11,898 bases of DNA, taken from Treponema sp. (lineage in GTDB: Bacteria; Spirochaetota; Spirochaetia; Treponematales; Breznakiellaceae). The translations under genes and the position numbers were made by a program. The stretch spans positions 1 to 11,898 of the forward strand of contig JAIRZS010000285.1 in NCBI GenBank assembly GCA_031267115.1, written 5' to 3'. This document shows positions 1 to 6,712 of this stretch, piece after piece. The notes below the pieces were generated by a model that ran no database searches, was not told the origin of the DNA, and saw nothing but the letters and a program-made list of their open reading frames with translations. The number at the start of each line of letters is the position of its first letter. Position 1 is the stretch's first letter.

Positions 1-62
1 GGAGCAGGGGGATCAGTATCGAAAGAAATTCCAGGGAAAAAAAATTGCCCAGGGAATTCCTG

Positions 63-95
63 AAAAAACCGCCGAGTTCGAACAGAACCCGGCGG
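63..95 (-). terminator. Possible Rho-independent terminator (minus strand)
   Basis: Bases 69-79 (CCGCCGAGTTC) pair with 85-95 (GAACCCGGCGG), with one A/C mismatch and a 5-base loop. On the minus strand this GC-rich stem is followed directly by six T (68-63), the classical intrinsic-terminator layout. On the plus strand the stem is followed by a poorer tract (AACCCCCTTGTTT), so the minus direction fits better. No clear minus-strand gene ends just before it: the binding-protein gene stops about 640 bases upstream on that strand. It may end a short RNA starting near 157, or a long 3' tail. Confidence 0.45.
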
Positions 96-163
96 AACCC
101 CCTTGTTTCATAAGTACCGGATATATCCACCTGCATATTTCCTATTATTTTGATAGATATTAT

Positions 164-191
164 AATATAGCAATACTATTGGTTTAGTCAA
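164..191 (-). promoter_or_regulatory. Candidate sigma-70 promoter (minus strand)
   Basis: Read on the minus strand, TTGACT (191-186) is followed after 16 bases by TATATT (169-164). The surrounding 120-180 region is strongly AT-rich. A start near 157 would give an RNA of about 95 nt ending at the terminator-like hairpin at 69-95. The same AT-rich block also reads TATAAT on the plus strand (161-166) without a good -35, so the match could be chance. Confidence 0.3.
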
Positions 192-209
192 GGGTCCTGC
201 GCATTATTA

Positions 210-316
210 TTTGGGCGCATCCTGCCGTGCCGAACTTTCGGCCCGGCAAGACCGGGCTTTACGCTTGTATCTTTTTTGCCTGCGGCAAAAAAGGATACCG
301 CTTCAATCCCTTGCGC
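210..316 (+). repeat. Structured intergenic repeat, copy A (two-hairpin cloverleaf-like element)
   Basis: The element starts with TTTGGGCGCAT (210-220) and ends with ATCCCTTGCGC (306-316). The outer GCGCA (215-219) can pair with TGCGC (312-316). Inside are two hairpins: 223-248 (TGCCG, GCCGAA / TTCGGC, CGGCA) and 267-298 (GTAT CTTTTTTGCC / GGCAAAAAAG ATAC with a one-base bulge). Between them is the conserved block ACCGGGCTTTACGCT, and after the second comes CCGCTTC. The same blocks recur in copy B at 9009-9101 in the same orientation, but with different hairpin sequences. Function is unknown. I recall similar structured intergenic repeats from other bacterial genomes, but that is memory and was not checked. 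Confidence 0.75.
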
Positions 317-370
317 GGCCGGCGTCATTAAAAAAATGATTTGGAATTTTACCGCAAAGTCGAACAAGTC

Positions 371-408
371 AAAGAAGTGGAAGAAGTGGAAGAAAGAAGA
401 AAAAAAGT
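371..408 (+). repeat. Purine-rich simple repeat
   Basis: A 9-base unit, AAGAAGTGG, occurs twice in tandem (372-380, 381-389) with a partial third unit. It continues into an A/G-only run, so 371-408 is nearly all purine on the plus strand. A 24-codon plus-strand frame (ATG at 335) runs through it and would encode a Lys/Trp-rich peptide, but it has no ribosome-binding site and is not called as a gene. Confidence 0.7.
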
Positions 409-445
409 AACACTTCATATTCCGCTTCAGTGAACTTATTCGAAA

Positions 446-522
446 GTCTGGTTTAATACCCCGGGGCTTGCCCCGGCTCGAATCACGCAATGTTTACAAA
501 AAAATTTGGTATTAAACCAGAC
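446..522. repeat. 15-bp perfect inverted repeat enclosing a GC hairpin
   Basis: GTCTGGTTTAATACC (446-460) is exactly complementary to GGTATTAAACCAGAC (508-522). Directly after the left arm lies a second perfect palindrome, CCGGGGC TT GCCCCGG (461-476), so the 47-base spacer is itself partly folded. The whole can form a branched hairpin or cruciform. There is no T-run for a terminator in either direction and no transposase nearby. Confidence 0.8.
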
Positions 523-608
523 GGTATAATAAACTACCTCGCCCTGAAGCTCCCCCGCCGAAAGGCGGGTTCTTGGGTATTACACCCGCGCTTTCCAATA
601 AACTACCT
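508..608 (+). repeat. Tandem pair of GGTATTA(A/C)ACC...AATAAACTACCT units
   Basis: Unit 1 (508-539) and unit 2 (576-608) both begin GGTATTA(A/C)ACC and end AATAAACTACCT; the shared 12-mers sit at 528-539 and 597-608, 69 bases apart. Between the units is the hairpin CCCGCC GAAA GGCGGG (554-569) with a GNRA-type loop. The start of unit 2 is itself palindromic (GGGTATTACACCC, 575-587). No coding function is evident. Confidence 0.65.
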
Positions 609-609
609 A

Positions 610-700
610 TCGAACGTGCCTCCGTTCGAACTAACGCAACGCTTAAGATACCGCGCGGCTTGCCGCGCGGAGGCTCATTCGACTGCGAACCTTCGGTTCG
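610..700. repeat. Cluster of three hairpins
   Basis: Three perfect stem-loops follow one another: TCGAACG / CGTTCGA (610-616 and 623-629), CCGCGCGGC TT GCCGCGCGG (651-670), and CGAACC TTC GGTTCG (686-700). The middle one shares the centre GGCTTGCC and the preceding ATACC with the hairpin at 461-476, while its outer stem bases differ. This completes an intergenic stretch (317-731) with no supported gene. None of these stems has a downstream T-run that would make it a clear terminator for the minus-strand gene ending at 732. Confidence 0.7.
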
Positions 701-731
701 ATTTGACTTCGTGGCGGTTTCTTTTTCTCCC

Positions 732-1778
732 TTACCAGGTTATGCCTTTAAACTCCGGCGCGAAAAGGGCGTCGCCGGGGTTTGTGTCGATAGTCCCCTG
801 GCGGACCAGGGCGTCGGCGTAGCCTTTAAGCTGTTCCGTGGCAAGCCGGGTAGTAAAGCCCAGTTTCGGATTGCTGTTGATAATAGCCTGGCGGTCAACG
901 GACACATACTTGGCGGCAATGTCCACAATGTCGGGGGCCGCCGGATCGGCCAGGATAAGCTGGTCCGCTTCGGCAATGGCCTCGATAAAGACACGGGCGT
1001 CGCCCCGGCGGGCGGCAAGAAAATCCCTGTTGGCGTTGATGGTCCGGCAGGGGGGATTCTCCCCTGCCAGGTTGGGATCGATCCTGCCGTCCCCGTCCGC
1101 GTCGGACTCGCCGTTAAACAGAGTCTTGTACCGGGGCCGCCCCTGGGCGTCCCTGGCCAGGAGGGCCAGGGCCACGAACGGTTCTTCCAGAATAGCGCCC
1201 TTCACCTGCCCCGCGTCGAGCGCGGCGATAGCCGCCCCGGGGGCCAGCGTTACCAGTTCAAAATCAATATTGTACCGGCTCCGAAGCGCGTCCCTGATAA
1301 GGATCACCGCACAGCAGGTAGTAGAAAGCCCGGCAATCTGCTGGCCCCTGAGATCCGCGGGGGTCCTATAGGGCGCGTCGGCCGGCACCACCAGCACCGA
1401 GGTGCAGGGTATCTTTACCTGGGCAATAATCGAGATGTTCTGCCCCCTGGCAATGGGGGTGATAACCCCGGTGGGGCAGTTAAACACAATGTCCGCTTCC
1501 CCGCCGACCACCGCCGCCACGCCGGAACTGGTCTGCTGGATTTCCACTTCCAGCCCCCGTTTCGCGAACAGCCCCTTTTCATAGGCCACGTAGAGGTTGA
1601 GGTGGTGGGTGGAGTTGGCGTCCGCCACAATCACTTTTTTCCCCGAAAGCTGGGGCGCCGTATCCTGGGCAGCCGCCGGAGAGGCCGTCCCGGAAGGGGC
1701 CGCGTCTTTTCTTCCCCCCGCCCAAAGAAAGGCGGAGAAAACCGTCAAAATCAGAAAAATACAGGATGTCCTCTTCAT
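732..1778 (-). CDS. ABC transporter substrate-binding protein, NMT1/THI5/SsuA-like
   Basis: 348 residues. Residues 1-20 form a typical signal peptide (Lys/Arg start, hydrophobic core, end LWA|GGRKD). There is no lipobox cysteine, so a soluble periplasmic protein is more likely than a lipoprotein. The mature part has the two-lobed binding-protein pattern of the nitrate/sulfonate/thiamine-precursor group: VIVADAN (49-55), LYVAYEKGLFAKRGLEVE (62-79), a GGEADIVF segment (92-99), and DAGQVKGAILEEP (188-200). Residues 226-237 contain DADGDGRIDPNL, which matches an EF-hand/dockerin-type calcium loop except for the usual acidic residue 12. The start is fixed by GAGGAGA (1790-1784) six to seven bases before the ATG. 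The gene has its own strong promoter and stands alone: no permease or ATPase is in the window. The ligand cannot be predicted; a small organic or aromatic molecule, sulfonate or pyrimidine is typical of the family. Confidence 0.88.
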   Translation of the reverse strand: MKRTSCIFLILTVFSAFLWAGGRKDAAPSGTASPAAAQDTAPQLSGKKVIVADANSTHHLNLYVAYEKGLFAKRGLEVEIQQTSSGVAAVVGGEADIVFNCPTGVITPIARGQNISIIAQVKIPCTSVLVVPADAPYRTPADLRGQQIAGLSTTCCAVILIRDALRSRYNIDFELVTLAPGAAIAALDAGQVKGAILEEPFVALALLARDAQGRPRYKTLFNGESDADGDGRIDPNLAGENPPCRTINANRDFLAARRGDARVFIEAIAEADQLILADPAAPDIVDIAAKYVSVDRQAIINSNPKLGFTTRLATEQLKGYADALVRQGTIDTNPGDALFAPEFKGITW

Positions 1779-1816
1779 AAAAATCTCCTCTTTATCCTAG
1801 TAATATGATAGTTTTT

Positions 1817-1846
1817 ATTATATATATAAACCATAGGATTTGTCAA
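1817..1846 (-). promoter_or_regulatory. Consensus sigma-70 promoter of the binding-protein gene
   Basis: On the minus strand there is a perfect TTGACA (1846-1841), an 18-base spacer, and a perfect TATAAT (1822-1817). A start near 1810 would leave a leader of about 32 nt with a strong ribosome-binding site at 1790-1784. This leader is too short for a riboswitch. The position, after jetD, makes the binding-protein gene a separate transcription unit, though read-through from jetD is possible because no terminator is visible in 1847-1956. Confidence 0.75.
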
Positions 1847-1956
1847 GATAATACTGAAAATATTTTTAAAATCTGCTTATTTTCCCTTACAGCCGGCAAT
1901 TCTCCGTTGAAAATTCCCGCAGTGTCTTTTCGTTTTGCCGTTTATTGGGCGCGCCC

Positions 1957-3288
1957 TTACGCTTCGTCGCTTATCATCGCTTCCTGCTCCAGCTTCACGC
2001 GGTTTTCGATCATATAATTGATACAGGGAAGGCAGTCCGCCAGTTCCTGCCGCCGGGCAAGGTCCCGCAATTTTCCGGCGTATTCCTCCGTTACAGGCAG
2101 AGCCAGGGCGGCGTATTTGGCAAGTTCCCGCTCGTCCATGCGGTAGGGGCGGATATCCCCCCGGATTTCGCGGCGCAGGCGGGCGAGCATGGAAAATCCG
2201 CCGTAGTCGATGTCGCCCCAATGGTACCAGGGGCAGCCCCCAGGCGCGGCGGCGGCCAGCGCCCTGAAAAAAGCGCCCCGGGAAGGGCTGAACTGCCCGC
2301 CGTGATACACCACAAGTTCGGCATTGCCGGGGTTTTGATGGATATAGCTGATATAATTCGCCTTGTTCTCAATGGAGAGCAGGCGGGCAAGGCCGGGGGG
2401 AAGATACAGGCGGCCCCGCTTGAAGTCCGGGCAGCCGAGGGAAGCGCCGTACCTGAGCGGGGAAAAGTCGACCGCGGCGGTACCGCAGGCATCGGACGCT
2501 GCGCAGCGGGCTGAGGCTGCCGAGGCTGCCTCAGCGGGGCCGGGGCCGAAACTTATTGCCAGGGGGCCGCTGAATTCAAAGCGCTCGGGATAGCGGGCTA
2601 TGCCCGCAAAGGCAAGCAGTTCCTCGTCGCCGCTGTCGTCCTCGCAGTCGGAATAGCGTCGGATTATATCGAGAAAGCGTTTCTTTACCGAGGCTTCGAA
2701 AATTTTGGAATCGCCGAAACAGCGGATCGAAAAGGCCCTTTCCAGAACTTCGGCCTTATCAGCCTGCCCGTCCGCAAACAGCAGTGCCCGGAAGAGGTTC
2801 CGCCGCTCCCCGCTGTCCGAGGGAATCCTGCCGCCCGGCGAACGGCTGCGCGAAAGGGCCTCCCGGCAGTCTTCCAGGAAGCGGCGCATCCAGGGGCTTT
2901 TTATACGGGCAAGCAGATCCGATATTTCCGCGCCAATCTCCCCGGCAAGGGTATCCCCGGGCTTCCTGCCCAGAAAAGAATAGGCCGCGGCGACAGCGTC
3001 GGCAGTATCGGCGTTAAGGGAGACCTGGGCGATAATGTGGTTTTCTTCGCGCTTCATCCAGCGAAAGCGGACCAGCCCCATTCCGGCCAGTTCCAGAACC
3101 GCCCGGTTAATTTCCTGCCTGCGCTCCGCGTTTTCAATGTTGTAGCGCTCGTAATCTGAAAGGCCCGAATCGTAGAGCCGGATTCTTATCCTCCGCGTAG
3201 GCGTAGTTCCGGTTCTGAAAAAAACGCTCCTCTCGTATTTATCCAACAGGATGGAAAGCAACTCCTTTCCCGTTGATTCATGGAGCAT
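1957..3288 (-). CDS. jetD: Wadjet protein JetD, Toprim-domain nuclease subunit
   Basis: 443 residues from the ATG at 3288. The frame is open up to 3513, but that start would overlap jetC by 236 bases. The ATG at 3288 has a strong AGGAGGAGGGGGAG site just upstream and overlaps jetC by only 11 bases. JetD is the DNA-cutting subunit of Wadjet and resembles the Toprim part of topoisomerase VI/Spo11 (DUF2220-type C-terminus). Visible motifs in this numbering: IENKANY with the probable catalytic Glu307; VVYHGGQFSPSRG (326-338); WGDIDYGG with the metal-binding D-x-D pair Asp359/Asp361; and a C-terminal KLEQEA segment. The N-terminal half is likely the DNA-binding arm and dimerisation region. Residues 249-272 are an odd Ala/Ser/Cys-rich low-complexity insertion between the arm and the Toprim core. 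It is the last gene of the operon. Family assignment rests on motif and gene order. Confidence 0.88.
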   Translation of the reverse strand: MLHESTGKELLSILLDKYERSVFFRTGTTPTRRIRIRLYDSGLSDYERYNIENAERRQEINRAVLELAGMGLVRFRWMKREENHIIAQVSLNADTADAVAAAYSFLGRKPGDTLAGEIGAEISDLLARIKSPWMRRFLEDCREALSRSRSPGGRIPSDSGERRNLFRALLFADGQADKAEVLERAFSIRCFGDSKIFEASVKKRFLDIIRRYSDCEDDSGDEELLAFAGIARYPERFEFSGPLAISFGPGPAEAASAASARCAASDACGTAAVDFSPLRYGASLGCPDFKRGRLYLPPGLARLLSIENKANYISYIHQNPGNAELVVYHGGQFSPSRGAFFRALAAAAPGGCPWYHWGDIDYGGFSMLARLRREIRGDIRPYRMDERELAKYAALALPVTEEYAGKLRDLARRQELADCLPCINYMIENRVKLEQEAMISDEA

Positions 3289-6200
3289 GGGGCTCCCCCT
3301 CCTCCTGTCCCGCCAGGGTTTTCCTCGGATCGAAACTGACAACGGAAGAATTCTTCTTGTCCCGGAAGACCAGAAGATTCCTGTCCGAGAGGGGGGCAAT
3401 ATCGCCGATTTTATCGGAAGGCGCCGAAAGTATAACCTGGAAGTTGAATTTCCGCAGAAGCTCAATGCTGCTTGTAATACGCTCGCTGTCCATTTTGGAA
3501 AAAGCTTCGTCAAAAATGATAATTCTAACAGTACCCGCTTTCCTGTCCCTGCCTATGCGGTAGAGCTGGGTAAAAGAAGCGAGGACGGCAATGTAAAAGG
3601 GGGTCTGGGTTTCGCCGCCGGATTTCTTTCCCATGGTCCTTGACAGGCGCTGGGATTCCCCTTCGCTGTTGGTAACTTCAAGGTCAAAGGAAAGGTAGGT
3701 GCGGTAATCCGTAAATATCTGCACCCGCTTTTCATAATCGTCCCGGCCTTCGGATCGCCTGCCGTCGCCCTCGCTGGTAATAATCGCGAAAAGTTCGGCT
3801 ATTTCGTCGCGGTATTTCGCGTTGAAATGTTCGGAAAGCAGATTGTAGCCGCCGTCAAGCAGCATAGGATCGACTATCATATCGTAGTAGCGTTTGTACT
3901 CGGCTTTCGGGACTATCCTGAAACGGTAGCTGTCCTCCCCAAAGGAACTGGAAGAAAGGGCGGCGTTGAGATTATCAATCTGCTGCCTGGCGTCGTGGAT
4001 ATTGTTCTGGAGGCGGCTTAGAAAATCTTCCCTGAACTGCTCGTAAGCCTTGGCCCGGGCGTCCTCAATTTTCGCGCGGTATTCGGGAAGCCTGTTTTCC
4101 CCAAGTTCCAGGCGGACGGTTTCCCAGGCATCGTTGTTTTCGACGCCCGTATCATAGCCCATCTTGTAGCGATCATTGTAGATACGCCTTAGTTCCCTTA
4201 GCTCGTCCCAGAATTTTTCCCGCCCGTTCTTCGAACGGCTCAGTTCCCGGGGAAAAGCCCCGGCTATTTCCGCCGGCCCGCCCCTCTCGGCAAACTCTTT
4301 CCGGTAGCGGGGTTCGCCGGCGGCTTCAACCCATTCCGCAGAATAATTTTCCGCTATCCGATCTTGCAGCGCCGAAAGCTCCTCCTCAAGTTTCGGAATG
4401 GTCGTTTCCAGCAGGACCCGCAGCCGGTCTTCGTTCACGCTTTTCCCGCTGATAAGCGTCCTCGCCTCCTCGTCCGTTTCTTTTACCGTTCTGTCGAGAG
4501 TTTGAATTCTCTCCTCCAGAGCCAGAATGGCGCTTCGATCAACCGCGGACAGATTTTTGTTCAGCCCGTCAATTTCTTCTTCCAGACGGGGAACCCGTTC
4601 CATGGAAAAGGCCGCTTTTACAAGCTGTACCGATTCAGTTTCGCCGGGAACAGCAAGGCTCCCCAGGGGGTCAACGGCCTTGCGGAGAGTCCCCAGGGCG
4701 GCGAGCCTCTTGCCCAGATTCTCCAGTTCCCGGCGGATATCCTCAAGAAGCTGAAGTATGGCCCCCCGGCCTATAGCGGGCCTGGCCCAGCGCCTGGGAT
4801 CCATAGCCTGAACGGTAAAATTCTGATACAGCATCCCCTCGTCTGTTACGGATGTTTTGTAATTACGCAGTTCCTTTACCCTGTCGCACTTTATAACCCG
4901 CCCAAGGGTATAATCCAGAAAGAGGCGCACCCAGGGATTTTCCGTAGTAATTTCTTCCGCGAGACTCCCCGGCTCGGCCCTGGGGCCAAGTTTTTCAATT
5001 TTTTCAATGTCTACCACGCCGGTATTGTAAATATTCCGCTCCCTCTTAATGGCGTCGTATACATGAAGGGCCGTATCAAAATGTTCGGGCGGCACAATAA
5101 GGTAAAATTTCCGGGTGTTAAGATAGCCCTCGATAACATTACGCCAGCGCTTTCCGGGAATATCCGCAGCCTCCGCAACAATGAACACCCCGCCCTGCCC
5201 GCCCGATTTAAGCCGTATCCTTCCCGCAATGGCTTCCTTTAGATCCTGGACTTCCCTGGGGAACTGGTACACCCCCTGTTTCAGGGAACGTTCTTCCTCC
5301 TCAAGGCTGCGGCGGCGCTGCGCCAGATCGTCTTCTTCGTCGCAGAGCCTGGAAGAAAGATTGTTTGACTGGGTCCTTACCTGATTCGCCGCCGCTACCC
5401 GCGACTTTATCTCCCAATCGCCGGCGATCCTTACGCAGGCGCTTTCCGCCGGGTTGAAACCCTCAAGCATAGAGGAAAAACGCGCCGCCTCCTCCGTCAA
5501 ATTCCTTATCCGCTGCGCCAGGGCGGCCTCAAAAACACCGGCGGGAAGGGCGGCGATCTCCGCCGAAAGAAAGGCGAGCCTTGATTTCCAGACAGAGACC
5601 ATATCCTGGAAGCGCCGGGAAACGGCCTCAAACTCTTCCCTTATAATCCTGATTTCATCTTCCTTGTCGCGTATCTGTTTTTCAAGGTGCTCCACCACAC
5701 GGGCGGTTTCGTTGTTCATCAGCTGCACGCGCAGTTCGTCCCGCTCGTCCCGCATTTTCTCAAGACGGCGGTTTGCATCGTCAATGGAAAAGGCAAGCTT
5801 TTCGATCTTTTCCGTAAATTTTACGGCTTCGGCCCTGTGGTTTTGTATAGCGGCTGTCTTTATATCCGAGGCGGCCTTTTCAATCAAATAGGAGTAAAGC
5901 GTTTCGTTTTTTCTCTGGGCGTCAAAATTGCCGTAAGAGGCGGCAATCCTGTCCAGTTCCCCGATCCGCTCCCGCAGTATGGCCTCTTCTTCCTCAAGGC
6001 GGGTATAACTGCGGATATTTTCCTGGAGGCCGCTTACATCCACCATTTGGGGGGTATCGCAGACAAACTCGGAGATAAATTTCTGTATATCCACATTGGG
6101 ATCAAAGGAAACCGCCCGCTTAAGAAGCTGGCTGAAACGGCGGCCCTGCAAAGCGCCCAGCTTGCCGTAAAGGTCTTCCTGGAAACTCTGGTTGGTATCG

Positions 6201-6712
6201 GTAGTAAAGTAACTGCTCTGGGCATAGCGCTCGCGAATCCAGGCGCGCAGGGCCGCAATATCCATAGCCTTCCGGCCGGTAAGCGCGGTATCAATAAATT
6301 CATGTTCGGGGATCCTTCCGTTAAAACGGAAGAAAAGCCGGGGATAGTCGTTTTCCGAATATACATCGAAACAGCATCCGGCTGTAAAAGAGGAATCCTT
6401 TTCATCATCAAAAAATTCCAGGGCAATATAGCTGGAAAATCTGCCCTTGCGCAGATACTTAAAGCCCGAATCCTCGTCGTCCCCCAATTCGCCCAGAAGA
6501 TAGCCCCGGAGAGTCCGGCTGTTCTTCCCGCTGGCCGCCTTGTTAAAAGAATTCCCCGAAGTATCCGCCAGCAGTACCAGCTGGAGGGCGTCGATAATGG
6601 TAGACTTGCCGGAGGCGTTCTTCCCGGTAAGAAAGTTGATCATGTCAAATTCGACCGTCTCGTGGACAAAGTAATGCCAATGGATAAGGAGCAGCTTTTT
6701 CAAGGATTTCAC
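3278..6712 (-). CDS. jetC: Wadjet protein JetC, SMC/MukB-like ATPase
   Basis: 1144 residues, starting with GTG at 6712. The GTGA overlaps the jetB stop by four bases and is preceded by AGGAGG about ten bases upstream. JetC is the motor of Wadjet: an SMC-type ATPase that dimerises and, with JetA and JetB, is thought to extrude DNA loops and measure small circles. Visible features: Walker A GKNASGKST (30-38); ABC signature region GKKSGGETQ around 1028-1036 (SGGE 1031-1034); Walker B IIIFDEAF with Asp1068/Glu1069; D-loop KMDSER just after. Long heptad-like coiled coils run at about 235-480 and 650-930, flanking a globular hinge-like centre (about 495-650). This head-coil-hinge-coil-head order and the length fit the COG4913/JetC family. 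No truncation or frameshift is seen. Confidence 0.94.
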   Translation of the reverse strand: MKSLKKLLLIHWHYFVHETVEFDMINFLTGKNASGKSTIIDALQLVLLADTSGNSFNKAASGKNSRTLRGYLLGELGDDEDSGFKYLRKGRFSSYIALEFFDDEKDSSFTAGCCFDVYSENDYPRLFFRFNGRIPEHEFIDTALTGRKAMDIAALRAWIRERYAQSSYFTTDTNQSFQEDLYGKLGALQGRRFSQLLKRAVSFDPNVDIQKFISEFVCDTPQMVDVSGLQENIRSYTRLEEEEAILRERIGELDRIAASYGNFDAQRKNETLYSYLIEKAASDIKTAAIQNHRAEAVKFTEKIEKLAFSIDDANRRLEKMRDERDELRVQLMNNETARVVEHLEKQIRDKEDEIRIIREEFEAVSRRFQDMVSVWKSRLAFLSAEIAALPAGVFEAALAQRIRNLTEEAARFSSMLEGFNPAESACVRIAGDWEIKSRVAAANQVRTQSNNLSSRLCDEEDDLAQRRRSLEEEERSLKQGVYQFPREVQDLKEAIAGRIRLKSGGQGGVFIVAEAADIPGKRWRNVIEGYLNTRKFYLIVPPEHFDTALHVYDAIKRERNIYNTGVVDIEKIEKLGPRAEPGSLAEEITTENPWVRLFLDYTLGRVIKCDRVKELRNYKTSVTDEGMLYQNFTVQAMDPRRWARPAIGRGAILQLLEDIRRELENLGKRLAALGTLRKAVDPLGSLAVPGETESVQLVKAAFSMERVPRLEEEIDGLNKNLSAVDRSAILALEERIQTLDRTVKETDEEARTLISGKSVNEDRLRVLLETTIPKLEEELSALQDRIAENYSAEWVEAAGEPRYRKEFAERGGPAEIAGAFPRELSRSKNGREKFWDELRELRRIYNDRYKMGYDTGVENNDAWETVRLELGENRLPEYRAKIEDARAKAYEQFREDFLSRLQNNIHDARQQIDNLNAALSSSSFGEDSYRFRIVPKAEYKRYYDMIVDPMLLDGGYNLLSEHFNAKYRDEIAELFAIITSEGDGRRSEGRDDYEKRVQIFTDYRTYLSFDLEVTNSEGESQRLSRTMGKKSGGETQTPFYIAVLASFTQLYRIGRDRKAGTVRIIIFDEAFSKMDSERITSSIELLRKFNFQVILSAPSDKIGDIAPLSDRNLLVFRDKKNSSVVSFDPRKTLAGQEEGEPHAP

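Noticed and set aside
1..187. Open frames at the left edge (plus strand, 2-187; minus strand, ATG at 136 to the edge)
   Set aside because: Too short and mutually overlapping to choose between. The minus frame would have to read through the terminator-like hairpin. A gene entering from the left cannot be excluded.
210..316. Integron attC site interpretation of the structured repeat
   Set aside because: The ends do not match the RYYYAAC / GTTRRRY consensus in the expected order, no integrase is in view, and an 8.7-kb interval is far larger than usual cassettes.
372..394. CRISPR-like array in the AAGAAGTGG repeats
   Set aside because: The units are tandem without spacers and there are no cas genes; this is a simple purine-rich repeat.
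490..822. 110-codon plus-strand frame starting in the palindrome island
   Set aside because: It runs through hairpins and repeats into the antisense of the binding-protein gene, has no ribosome site and shows no family resemblance.
573..1808. 411-codon plus-strand open frame opposite the binding-protein gene
   Set aside because: It is a shadow: the minus-strand frame has a signal peptide, family motifs, promoter and ribosome site, while this frame has no ribosome site and a Gly/Arg/Pro-rich composition typical of antisense of GC-rich codons.
1947..1956. GGGCGCGCCC palindrome right after the jetD stop as a terminator
   Set aside because: A 10-bp palindrome with no loop and no following T-run cannot act as an intrinsic terminator.
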